36,182 nt of DNA from a virus: positions 1 through 36,182 of the IMG/VR virus record IMGVR_UViG_3300046387_000022; one strand, given 5' to 3'. Each line of letters starts with the position of its first letter. Positions within the stretch are counted from its first letter, which is position 1. The notes beneath the pieces are model-generated. The model was not told the DNA's origin and ran no database searches. It saw nothing but the letters and a program-made list of their open reading frames with translations. Positions 7,267 through 14,050 of the stretch are shown piece by piece. The position numbers were made by a program, and so were the translations under genes.

Positions 7267-7590
7267 ATGGCAATGACACCGGAGGCGAAGGTTAAGAAAA
7301 AGGTGGCGGCTGCACTAAAGCAGTTGGGTGCTTATTACTTTTACCCCGTGACGGGCGGGTACGGTAAGAGTGGTGTGCCGGACATAGTGGGGTGCTACAA
7401 CGGTAGGTTCTTTGGTATTGAGTGCAAGGCGGGGAAGGGAAAAACCACTGCACTGCAAGACATGAACCTGAAACAGATTACAGCGGCGGGTGGAATCGCT
7501 GCGGTAGTGGACGAGGACAACGTGCACATGGTGCCGGACATCCTCAATGAAAAAGAAGTAGATGAGCGTCAAATGGCGTTCGATTTTTAA
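7267..7590 (+). CDS. VRR-NUC domain nuclease
   Basis: The 107-residue product is a single-domain VRR-NUC protein of the PD-(D/E)XK superfamily. It shows GVPDIVGCYNGRFFGIECK with Asp39, Glu52 and Lys54 as the catalytic residues and a helix containing Gln after it (ALQDMNLKQI). Stand-alone phage VRR-NUC proteins are structure-specific DNA endonucleases thought to act on branched intermediates. The start at 7267 is chosen for its SD (AAGGAG, 7255-7260); an upstream in-frame ATG at 7225 overlaps the previous gene and has none. Close to the polymerase and other replication genes. Confidence 0.9.
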   Translation: MAMTPEAKVKKKVAAALKQLGAYYFYPVTGGYGKSGVPDIVGCYNGRFFGIECKAGKGKTTALQDMNLKQITAAGGIAAVVDEDNVHMVPDILNEKEVDERQMAFDF

Positions 7591-7603
7591 TAAGGAGACC
7601 GAG

Positions 7604-8056
7604 ATGGCGAATGGAACTAAGGCAGCGAAGCTGCGTAAGTATTTTGAGAAAAACCCCGATGCGACAACGAAGCAGGCGGCTGAGTGGGCAAACTGTAGTT
7701 ACGGAAACGCTTACGCGATCAAGCGAAAGTTGTGTGAAGAAGCAGTAACAAGTTCTGAGGAACAAGCTACACCAACCAATACCCACGTTACCGTAGAAAA
7801 ATATGTCGCATCGACTCCAACGGCAATGTTGGGATCGGGACAAACAAGTGACGGTAGCACTGCATCCTATTACGAGTTACCTGATGGCGCTAAGGAGCTG
7901 CAAGACTTGATTTCGTTCAAGGACATGAATGCTCAAATGGGCGAGATATTTCGTGGCACCTACCGTTATGGAGAGGCATCCCACAGTGATCGGCTACGCG
8001 ATGCCAAGAAGATCCGCTTCTATATAGATGCCGAGATCAAACGTCTTGGGGGTTAA
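7604..8056 (+). CDS. HTH protein with DUF3310-like C-terminus
   Basis: The ATG at 7604 follows TAAGGAG. Of 150 residues, about 5-45 resemble a helix-turn-helix/winged helix (KQAAEWANCSYGNAYAIKRK), then a polar linker, then residues 95-150 resemble DUF3310, a small phage domain recognised by a conserved Tyr/Arg-rich helix pair and a terminal helix (here RLRDAKKIRFYIDAEIKRL). DUF3310 has been proposed to bind nucleotides or DNA, but its function is unsettled. The combination of a DNA-binding-like head with this tail is not one I know well. Alternative: an ordinary phage replication accessory protein. Confidence 0.6.
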   Translation: MANGTKAAKLRKYFEKNPDATTKQAAEWANCSYGNAYAIKRKLCEEAVTSSEEQATPTNTHVTVEKYVASTPTAMLGSGQTSDGSTASYYELPDGAKELQDLISFKDMNAQMGEIFRGTYRYGEASHSDRLRDAKKIRFYIDAEIKRLGG

Positions 8057-8057
8057 G

Positions 8058-8336
8058 GTGAAGCCGAAGGTTGATAAGAATGTGCCGATACCGCCGAGGG
8101 GCGGGAACAATAAAACAAACAGCAAGTACAAACACCTAAACAAGATTATCGAATCGTGGGAAGTAGGCGACAGCGTAGCCTTTGAGTTCGTTGCAAAAAC
8201 TACGGGAAAGGACAGGCGGTCTTCCTATTCGCTCGAAGCAACGGCTCTCGTAGGCAGGGCAAAAAAAGCTGGGCAAAAAGCATCTATGCGCGTTATGGCT
8301 GATGAAGGCGTGATTCGAGTTTGGAGGGTGGAATGA
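8058..8336 (+). CDS. small protein, VGDS...RVWR family, paralogue A
   Basis: I favour a GTG at 8058 (G-rich SD at 8047-8052), giving 92 residues; an ATG at 8028 would overlap the previous gene and add ten residues. The N-terminal 25 residues are Lys/Asn-rich. The rest has the pattern W-x-VGDS-x-x-F...aromatic/basic helix...GVIRVWRVE. The same layout occurs at 8699-8965 and 19172-19402. These proteins are frequent in marine phages and have no known function. The stop overlaps the next start as ATGA. Confidence 0.65.
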   Translation: MKPKVDKNVPIPPRGGNNKTNSKYKHLNKIIESWEVGDSVAFEFVAKTTGKDRRSSYSLEATALVGRAKKAGQKASMRVMADEGVIRVWRVE

Positions 8337-8518
8337 AGAAGTTTGTAGTAACTTTCACGGAGACCGTAGAGCGTCAAGTGCTGGTGGAGGCTAAGACCGC
8401 CAGCGATGCGCGTAATACGGTAGAAAACAATCGCGGTGCTTGGAGTACATGGGTAGAGAAACCGATAACAATAGACGTGACTATCTCTACCGTTGCGGAG
8501 AGGAAGCCTAATGAGTGA
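8333..8518 (+). CDS. small protein, 61 aa, first of a tandem pair
   Basis: The ATG at 8333 overlaps the previous stop (ATGA) and has GGAGGG at 8323-8328. The product is MKKFVVTFTETVERQVLVEA followed by a helix with SDARNTV, then a short beta segment. It aligns with the next gene product over FxVTxxETVxxQVxVEAK. I read a beta-beta-alpha-beta fold. The function is unknown. Confidence 0.65.
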   Translation: MKKFVVTFTETVERQVLVEAKTASDARNTVENNRGAWSTWVEKPITIDVTISTVAERKPNE

Positions 8519-8699
8519 TGAACCATTGAAGACTTTTTATGTGACTGTTGAAGAGACCGTCTCAGTGCAGGTGGCAGTGGAAGCGAAGAACGAAGAGGAA
8601 GCGCGATACCAAGCGGTAGATGACTGCGGCACGATAGTTCGTATGCCTATAACCACAGGTAAAGTTGTTATAGCTATATCTGAAAGGGAGCGGGTGTAG
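8511..8699 (+). CDS. small protein, 62 aa, second of a tandem pair
   Basis: The ATG at 8511 is preceded by GAGGAAG and overlaps the previous stop. The product contains FYVTVEETVSVQVAVEAK followed by EEEARYQAV, matching the preceding protein in length and motif order, which points to tandem duplication. The stop TAG shares its last base with the GTG start of the next gene. The function is unknown. Confidence 0.65.
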   Translation: MSDEPLKTFYVTVEETVSVQVAVEAKNEEEARYQAVDDCGTIVRMPITTGKVVIAISERERV

Positions 8700-8965
8700 T
8701 GGAGGATGAACTAGAAAAAATCGTGATCGAAAAAGGGGTGCTGTTGTTTGATAAGCAGTATAAGCATCAGCGCCTATATGAGAACACGTTAGACCGTATG
8801 TCTTTGGGGGATTCGTTTGTAGTGAATGATCCTTACGGTGGCAAGGTACGGGCGTTTCGGGTATCTGCCAGACGTAGGGGTTGGAACATTACGAGCCGTA
8901 AGATAACCAATGACGGTGAATACCGCGTCTGGTTGACAGAGAAGGACGGTAAGTCATGGACTTAA
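8699..8965 (+). CDS. small protein, VGDS...RVWR family, paralogue B
   Basis: The GTG at 8699 overlaps the previous stop and has AAAGGGAG a few bases upstream. The 88-residue product has the family pattern: helix, then MSLGDSFVV, a basic helix (RVSARRRGWNITSRK) and a terminal strand GEYRVWLTE. It is related in layout to the products at 8058 and 19172. Its position directly before the polymerase gene (ten-base overlap) suggests cotranslation. The basic helix could bind nucleic acid; this is inference. Confidence 0.65.
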   Translation: MEDELEKIVIEKGVLLFDKQYKHQRLYENTLDRMSLGDSFVVNDPYGGKVRAFRVSARRRGWNITSRKITNDGEYRVWLTEKDGKSWT

Positions 8966-10788
8966 TAACCCTCGACTTTGAAACGTATTACAGCAAAGAT
9001 TACTCGCTGACCAAAATGACAACCGAAGAATACATCCGCGATCCTCGCTTTGAGGTAGTGGGTGTAGGCATAAAGGTAAACAATGGCAACACAGAATGGG
9101 CTTCTGGGACACGCGAGGAACTTCAAGGGTACCTTGACGAGTTCAACTGGGCCGACAGCATGGTGCTGGCTCACAACACTATGTTCGATGGCGCTATATT
9201 GTCTTGGCTCTTTGATATTCGTCCTCGCGTTTGGGCTGATACTCTGTGTATTGCCCGCGCTCTACATGGGGTGGAGGTTAGTGGAAGTCTCAAGGCACTT
9301 GCGGAAAGATATAATATAGGTGCTAAAGGCACCGAGATACTTAACGCGCTAGACAAACGCCGCGAAGCGTTTACTGATGCCGAGCTAGACCGCTACGGCG
9401 ACTACTGCATCAACGATGTTGAGCTTACCTACAGGCTCTTTAATAAGTTCTTGAAGCAAGGATTTCCCAAGAAAGAACTCAGGATCATTGACTGTACCCT
9501 GCGTATGTTCATTGATCCCATGTTGGGACTAGATAGGGACTTACTTGAGGATCACTTATACGACATCAAAAAGCATAAGGATAAGTTGTTATCTGATGCT
9601 GGCATAACGGATAAGAAAGAGTTGATGAGTAACGACAAGTTCGCTGCGTTGCTCACGGACAAGGGTGTCCTACCACCAACCAAGGTCAGCGCCACTACAG
9701 GTAAAGAAACCTACGCATTCGCCAAAACCGATGAAGGGTTCAAAGCACTAGCTGAACATGAGAACTCAGAAGTGCAGGCGCTAGTGGCTGCGAGGCTAGG
9801 CAACAAAAGCACCTTGGAAGAAACTCGTACACAGCGATTCATTGACATATCCCAGCGTGGGACTCTGCCGGTTCCTGTGCGGTACTATGCGGCACACACT
9901 GGTAGGTGGGGTGGGGATGACAAGATCAACCTGCAAAATCTACCGAGCCGTGGGCCAAACGGTAAGATGTTAAAGAGAAGCATCGTCGCGCCTGAAGGAT
10001 ACACACTTATAGATTGCGACTCGTCGCAGATTGAAGCTAGGGTGCTGGCGTGGTTCGCTGGACAGGATGACCTGACCAGTGCGTTCCGTAAGAAAGAAGA
10101 TGTGTACGTCAAAATGGCTGCGCGGATCTACGAAATACCCGAAGACCAAGTAACAAAAGATCAGCGGTTCGTCGGTAAGACTACGATCCTCGGCGCTGGG
10201 TACGGCATGGGTGCGCTGAAATTCCAAGCACAATTGAAATCGTTTGGAACTGAAATAGAGTTGGATGAAGCAAGGCGCATCATTAATATATACCGTGATG
10301 CGAACTGGAAGATCAGTCATGTGTGGCGGGAAGCCCAGAACATGATTATTCGTATGGAGAAGGGAGATACTTACCAGTTTGGAAAGAAGGGCGTGATTGA
10401 AGTTATAGGAGACCGGGAATCTATACGTCTACCGTCTAAGCTCCTTATGCGTTATGAGGATCTCAAGGGGGAACAAAACTCTCAAAGTACGGAATACACC
10501 TACAAGACGCGCCGAGGCCGGACACGGATCTACGGTGGGAAGGTGATCGAGAACGTCTGCCAAGCGTTAGCACGTTGTGTGATAGGCGACCAGATGTTGT
10601 TGATAAACAACAAGTACCGTACGGTACTAACAGTTCACGACTCAGTTATAGCATGTGTACCTGAGTCTGAAGCAGAAGAAGCCCAGCAGTACGTCGAGAA
10701 GTGCATGAGGTACGTTCCGACATGGGCAAAAGGATTGCCGCTAGAATGCGAAAGCGGTATGGCTAAAGCATATGGAGATTGCGAATGA
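8956..10788 (+). CDS. polA: family A DNA polymerase with 3'-5' exonuclease
   Basis: The 610-residue replicative polymerase has exonuclease motifs LDFET (Asp7/Glu9), AHNTMFDG and YCINDVELTYR. Polymerase motif A is DCDSSQIEAR (catalytic Asp355), motif B R404-x3-K408...G-x-x-Y416, and motif C VHDS (His561, Asp562). By alignment to E. coli Pol I, Leu412 occupies position 762 and Ser563 replaces the usual Glu of HDE. Published viral surveys link the Leu762 type to temperate or slowly replicating phages. There is no 5'-3' exonuclease domain. The length fits phage Pol A proteins. It overlaps both neighbours, as expected for one cotranslated replication operon. Confidence 0.97.
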   Translation: MDLITLDFETYYSKDYSLTKMTTEEYIRDPRFEVVGVGIKVNNGNTEWASGTREELQGYLDEFNWADSMVLAHNTMFDGAILSWLFDIRPRVWADTLCIARALHGVEVSGSLKALAERYNIGAKGTEILNALDKRREAFTDAELDRYGDYCINDVELTYRLFNKFLKQGFPKKELRIIDCTLRMFIDPMLGLDRDLLEDHLYDIKKHKDKLLSDAGITDKKELMSNDKFAALLTDKGVLPPTKVSATTGKETYAFAKTDEGFKALAEHENSEVQALVAARLGNKSTLEETRTQRFIDISQRGTLPVPVRYYAAHTGRWGGDDKINLQNLPSRGPNGKMLKRSIVAPEGYTLIDCDSSQIEARVLAWFAGQDDLTSAFRKKEDVYVKMAARIYEIPEDQVTKDQRFVGKTTILGAGYGMGALKFQAQLKSFGTEIELDEARRIINIYRDANWKISHVWREAQNMIIRMEKGDTYQFGKKGVIEVIGDRESIRLPSKLLMRYEDLKGEQNSQSTEYTYKTRRGRTRIYGGKVIENVCQALARCVIGDQMLLINNKYRTVLTVHDSVIACVPESEAEEAQQYVEKCMRYVPTWAKGLPLECESGMAKAYGDCE

Positions 10789-10976
10789 AGGTCAGAGTTA
10801 TTTTTGGGCTAGTTACTTTTTGGTTGGCGGCGTCAGCTTACGCTTACCACTACCACGCATGGCAGCTAGTCAATGAGTTTGAAGGGCAGCACGGTAAGAA
10901 AGTTTGTAATTGGGAGTGCCAAAGTGGGCACTTTACTACAACATCTGGCTATGGGTACTGCCCAAGACCGATGTGA
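10785..10976 (+). CDS. small exported protein, 63 aa
   Basis: The ATG at 10785 overlaps the polymerase stop (ATGA) with TGGAGA upstream. Residues 1-20 form a signal peptide: Lys/Arg start, hydrophobic core (VIFGLVTFWLAASA) and an Ala-Tyr-Ala site, cleavage likely after residue 20. The mature 43 residues are His/Tyr-rich with Cys41, Cys45 and Cys59. There is no lipobox. An exported phage peptide encoded between polymerase and nuclease genes is unexpected; superinfection exclusion or another envelope effect is possible but not shown. Confidence 0.65.
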   Translation: MKVRVIFGLVTFWLAASAYAYHYHAWQLVNEFEGQHGKKVCNWECQSGHFTTTSGYGYCPRPM

Positions 10977-11194
10977 GTTACGTTATTTTGTTTACAGGTA
11001 CGCCGCTCATGGACGGTAAGTACACTCATATTGAAGCTGCTTACGATGCCAAAGAAAGATTCATTAGAAGATTTCCGAAGCTACGGTTTGACATAGCGCA
11101 GGTGGGCGACAAGTTCGATCTTAGTGACGACATCTTCTGGGCGAATTATAAAGAGCGTCTCGAACAGGTGTACGACGAGGACGATGAAGATTGA
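10973..11194 (+). CDS. hypothetical acidic protein, about 73 aa
   Basis: The start is uncertain. A GTG at 10973 overlaps the previous stop (GTGA), the pattern used elsewhere in this operon; an ATG at 11009 would give 61 residues and a TTG at 10910 would give 94. The product has a mixed body (IEAAYDAKERFIRRFPKL, then VGDKFDLSDDIFW) and a very acidic C-terminus (DEDDED). I do not recognise a family. The stop overlaps the TTG start of the next gene, so the two are probably coupled. Confidence 0.55.
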   Translation: MSYVILFTGTPLMDGKYTHIEAAYDAKERFIRRFPKLRFDIAQVGDKFDLSDDIFWANYKERLEQVYDEDDED

Positions 11195-11862
11195 GTGTAG
11201 CACCGTGGTCATTCAGTAAGATCAAGGCATTCCAGCAATGTCCTAAGCAGTTCTACCATGAGAAGGTGCTCAAGCAGTACCCGTTCAAGGAGTCTGAGGC
11301 TACGTTGTATGGAACAGCTTTTCACGAAGCTGCGGAAGAATACATCCGCGACGGTGGTGAACTTGACTCACGGTTCAGCTACGCACAGGGTATGCTCGAC
11401 GCGCTAAACGCCAAGAAGGGCGAGAAGCTATGCGAGATCAAGATGGGGCTTACCGAGGATCTGGAGCCGTGCGACTTCTTTGATAGTAACGTATGGTTTC
11501 GTGGTATCGCAGACTTATTGATACTAGATCGTGAGGAAAGGCTAGCTTGGGTTATTGACTATAAGACAGGAAAGTCGGCAAGATACGCTGATAAAGGCCA
11601 GTTAGAACTTATGGCTCTAGCGGCTTTTAAGCACTACCCCGAAGTGGAGACTGTTCGGGCTGGGCTATTGTTTGTGGTAAGTAATGATCTGATACGAGAT
11701 CGCTACACCATAAAAGAAGAGGAGAAGTTGTGGACTAAGTGGCTGGGTAAGTACAGCGACATGGAAACAGCTTTTGAGAACGATACGTGGAATCCCAACC
11801 CCAGTGGATTGTGCAAAGCATGGTGCCCTGTGTTGGAGTGCCCACATAACGGAAAAAACTGA
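11191..11862 (+). CDS. PD-(D/E)XK nuclease with Cas4/AddB-type Fe-S cluster
   Basis: The 223-residue product starts at TTG 11191, overlapping the previous stop, which gives the family N-terminus PWSFSKIKAFQQCPKQFYH. Catalytic residues: His45 (GTAFHEA), Asp108 (IADLL), Asp123 and Lys125 (DYKTGK), then QLELMA. Cys17 with Cys208, Cys212 and Cys217 forms a set typical of the Cas4/AddB Fe-S cluster. Such phage nucleases degrade or process DNA ends as exonucleases in replication and recombination. No Cas genes or CRISPR array occur in the window, so a recombination role is the likelier reading. Confidence 0.88.
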   Translation: MSVAPWSFSKIKAFQQCPKQFYHEKVLKQYPFKESEATLYGTAFHEAAEEYIRDGGELDSRFSYAQGMLDALNAKKGEKLCEIKMGLTEDLEPCDFFDSNVWFRGIADLLILDREERLAWVIDYKTGKSARYADKGQLELMALAAFKHYPEVETVRAGLLFVVSNDLIRDRYTIKEEEKLWTKWLGKYSDMETAFENDTWNPNPSGLCKAWCPVLECPHNGKN

Positions 11863-12137
11863 TGCCGTACAAGAACAAAGCGGATCGTAAGAAGCAGAAG
11901 AACCCGCCAGTTGGCAGTCCCGCACACGAAGCTAGGATGGAGCGACAGCGTGCACGGCGTGCTATGGATAAGGCTGGACGCGATGCCAACAAAAACGGCA
12001 AAGCTGACAAGCGGGAAGGTAAAGATGTCAGCCACAACAAGATGTTGAGTAAGGGCGGCAGCAATAAAGACGGTGTGCGTGTGGAGAGCAGGAGTGCTAA
12101 CCGCAGTCGTAATGGCAAAAGCCCAAGACGTAGGTGA
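11862..12137 (+). CDS. small basic HNH-like protein, 91 aa
   Basis: The ATG at 11862 overlaps the previous stop (TGATG). The product is extremely rich in Lys, Arg and Asn. The C-terminal part, DVSHNKMLSKGGSN then RVESRSANRSR, resembles small phage proteins with a VDHxxPLSKGGSN...NRS pattern, a reduced HNH-type beta-beta-alpha metal motif. Here the usual Asp before His is Ser, so nuclease activity is doubtful. Nucleic acid binding is likely from charge alone. The family call is from memory of the pattern, so treat it as tentative. Confidence 0.55.
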   Translation: MPYKNKADRKKQKNPPVGSPAHEARMERQRARRAMDKAGRDANKNGKADKREGKDVSHNKMLSKGGSNKDGVRVESRSANRSRNGKSPRRR

Positions 12138-12223
12138 GAGAAGAGCTTAGGGGTATTCTCATGGGCGCGGGTATTGCAGCGTCTATATACTTCGTAGCGT
12201 TTATTTTGTACCTACTAGCTTAA
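12134..12223 (+). CDS. 29-residue single-span membrane peptide
   Basis: A GTG at 12134 overlaps the previous stop (GTGA) and opens 29 codons to TAA 12221-12223. After a charged start (REELRG), residues 8-28 form one hydrophobic helix, ILMGAGIAASIYFVAFILYL. The GTGA overlap is the same as at other junctions in this operon, which supports it being real despite its size. Small membrane peptides of phages often act in lysis timing or exclusion; no role is shown here. Confidence 0.5.
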   Translation: MREELRGILMGAGIAASIYFVAFILYLLA

Positions 12224-12238
12224 TTTTCTCATCTGAAA

Positions 12239-12247
12239 TGATATAAC
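12239..12247 (+). promoter_or_regulatory. extended -10 promoter of the candidate RNA gene
   Basis: TG-A-TATAAC matches the extended -10 form TGN-TATAAT with one mismatch; extended -10 promoters tolerate a poor -35 (here TTAATT at 12220-12225, spacing 16). A start six to seven bases downstream would fall at about 12254, the first base of the outer RNA stem. Confidence 0.5.
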
Positions 12248-12253
12248 TATGGT

Positions 12254-12448
12254 GTGGGCACAAAACGTCGGGCGAGCGGTGGCGTCCGACACTCCTAGCA
12301 GTGTAAGTCATACTGCTTAAAGAAAGGGTGAGATGAAGTGCGCTCCCACGACTAGGTTTTGTTGCTTGTTTCCCTAGATTATTGGCGTGAATCTCATCGA
12401 CCACCGCATTTTTACTGCGTGTAGTGGACACCCACTTCGCGCTTTTTT
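12254..12448 (+). ncRNA. candidate structured phage RNA, about 195 nt
   Basis: This 241-base gap (12224-12464) holds no convincing gene but strong RNA structure. A possible closing stem pairs GTGGG (12254-12258) with CCCAC (12345-12349), extended by CAC/GTG across a bulge. Inside are two hairpins: GTCGGGCG/CGTCCGAC (12267-12274 with 12283-12290, eight pairs including one G-U, eight-base loop) and AGCAGTGT/ATACTGCT (12297-12304 with 12310-12317, eight pairs, five-base loop). A third hairpin CTAGG/CCTAG (12352-12356 with 12373-12377) follows, then an intrinsic terminator. With the promoter at 12239 this reads as a complete RNA gene. An alternative is a cis-acting leader for the helicase gene. 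It matches no RNA class I know and is not a tRNA or tmRNA. Confidence 0.6.
12417..12448 (+). terminator. intrinsic terminator before the SNF2 gene
   Basis: Hairpin AGTGG-ACAC-CCACT (12423-12436), extended by GCG (12417-12419) pairing with CGC (12438-12440) across a small internal loop, followed by six T (12443-12448). It lies 17 bases before the helicase start, so it either ends a separate RNA or acts as an attenuator. Confidence 0.65.
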
Positions 12449-12464
12449 GCATGGAAGGGTATAT

Positions 12465-14000
12465 ATGAAAGTCATAGACAATAAAGCATTGTTACTGCGT
12501 CTGCGCGATCCTCAGAAAGTCACGAGTATTATCCCAAAGAGTAAGGAGTTATCAGATAACCGAGTGGTGGTTAACTGGGGTGTAGACGAGACTCACGTAC
12601 TCAAGAACTTAAACATCAACGCTCCGTCACCCATCGAAGGGCAGTACCAATGGACAGGTAAGTACAAACCTTTCGAGCACCAGAAATCTACGGCGGGGTT
12701 CCTCACACTCAATAAACGTGCGTTTTGTTTCAACGAACAAGGTACAGGAAAGACCGCCAGTGCTATTTGGGCGGCAGACTTCTTGATGAAACAAGGCCGT
12801 ATCAACCGCGCTCTTGTTATCTGCCCTCTATCTATCATGGACTCGGCGTGGCGAGAGGACTTATTCAGCTTTGCCATGCACCGTAAGGTGGACGTAGCGC
12901 ACGGTTCAGCAAGTAAGAGGACTGCTGTAATCGAAAGTGATGCAGAGTTCGTGGTAATAAACTATGACGGTGTAGCAATCGTAGCGGACGCTATAGCCAA
13001 TGGAGGTTTTGACTTAGTGATCGTGGACGAGGCGACTCACTACAAGAATGCTCAGACTGACAGGTGGAAAACGCTAAACAGGCTGCTCAGTCCTGACACA
13101 TGGCTATGGATGATGACAGGCACTCCCGCTGCACAAAGCCCACTAGATGCGTACGGTCTGGCTAAACTCGTTAACCCGAAAGCTGTGCCACGCTTCTTTG
13201 GTTCGTTCCGCGATCAGGTCATGTATAAAGTGACTAACTTCAAATGGGTGCCCAAGCCCGACGCCACAGACACCGTGTTCAATGCGCTGCAACCGGCGAT
13301 ACGGTTCACCAAGGAAGAGTGTCTGGATCTGCCTGACATCATATACACAACCCGCGATGTACCGCTCACTCGCCAGCAAGAAAAATACTACAAAGAATTA
13401 AAAGACCGCATGGTCATGGAAGCTGCGGAAGAGACAGTCACGGCAGCTACGGCAGCGGTCAACATGAACAAGCTGCTGCAAATCAGTTCTGGTGCGGTGT
13501 ACACCGATGACAAAGAGGTAGTGGAGTTCGACATCAAGCACCGATACAAGGTGCTGCGTGAAGTGATCGACGAGTCTAGCAAGAAGGTTCTGATCTTCGT
13601 GCCGTTCAAGCACACAATACAGCTACTTACCGACAAGCTACGCAAGGACAAGATACCCACCGAGGTCATCAGCGGGGCAGTAAAAGCTACTGACCGTACG
13701 CGCATATTCAAGGAGTTCCAAGAGACAGATACCCCGCGAGTGCTGGTCATCCAGCCACAGGCTGCGGCACATGGCGTTACGTTGACCGCCGCGAACACAA
13801 TCGTATGGTGGGGGCCAACCAGTTCGGTGGAAACATACGCCCAAGCTAACGCACGGATTCACAGGGCGGGGCAGGATCACAAATGTACGATAGTACAGCT
13901 ACAAGGGTCTCACATAGAAAAGCGCGTGTACGCACTACTAGATAACAAAATAGACACACATACAAAAATTATTGATCTTTACAAAGAAATACTTGATTAA
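12465..14000 (+). CDS. SNF2-family DEAD-like helicase/ATPase
   Basis: The 511-residue product has superfamily 2 motifs: YKPFEHQ, GTGKT (residues 93-97), DEAT (188-191), MMTGTP, VLIFVPF, then the C-terminal RecA-like domain with QAAAHGVTLTAA and QANARIHRAGQ (460-470). It belongs to the compact phage SNF2 branch that translocates on double-stranded DNA and probably assists replication or recombination. I chose ATG 12465 because GGAAGGG lies just upstream; an in-frame GTG at 12387 would start inside the terminator region. No extra accessory domain is visible. Confidence 0.93.
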   Translation: MKVIDNKALLLRLRDPQKVTSIIPKSKELSDNRVVVNWGVDETHVLKNLNINAPSPIEGQYQWTGKYKPFEHQKSTAGFLTLNKRAFCFNEQGTGKTASAIWAADFLMKQGRINRALVICPLSIMDSAWREDLFSFAMHRKVDVAHGSASKRTAVIESDAEFVVINYDGVAIVADAIANGGFDLVIVDEATHYKNAQTDRWKTLNRLLSPDTWLWMMTGTPAAQSPLDAYGLAKLVNPKAVPRFFGSFRDQVMYKVTNFKWVPKPDATDTVFNALQPAIRFTKEECLDLPDIIYTTRDVPLTRQQEKYYKELKDRMVMEAAEETVTAATAAVNMNKLLQISSGAVYTDDKEVVEFDIKHRYKVLREVIDESSKKVLIFVPFKHTIQLLTDKLRKDKIPTEVISGAVKATDRTRIFKEFQETDTPRVLVIQPQAAAHGVTLTAANTIVWWGPTSSVETYAQANARIHRAGQDHKCTIVQLQGSHIEKRVYALLDNKIDTHTKIIDLYKEILD

Positions 14001-14050
14001 GTCATTACCTACCACTATATTGCAGTTCTCGGCAATGGAAGGACGAAAAC

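Noticed and set aside
8646-8673. CCTATAAC followed by GTTATAG, resembling half-sites of the palindrome
   Set aside because: Lies within a coding gene, in reversed order with a 13-base gap. Single eight-base matches are expected about once by chance in a window this size; similar half-sites occur at 10402 and about 23916.
11191-11862. Possible CRISPR-Cas locus suggested by the Cas4-like nuclease
   Set aside because: No other cas gene and no spaced direct repeats occur in the window; stand-alone nucleases of this type are common in phage replication modules.
12249-12320. ATG opening a 23-codon frame in the SNF2 upstream gap
   Set aside because: No Shine-Dalgarno sequence, and the frame lies across the stems of the candidate RNA, which explain the sequence better.
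12254-12349. tRNA or tmRNA identity for the structured RNA
   Set aside because: No T-loop consensus, no seven-base acceptor stem with CCA-type end, and no anticodon arm geometry.
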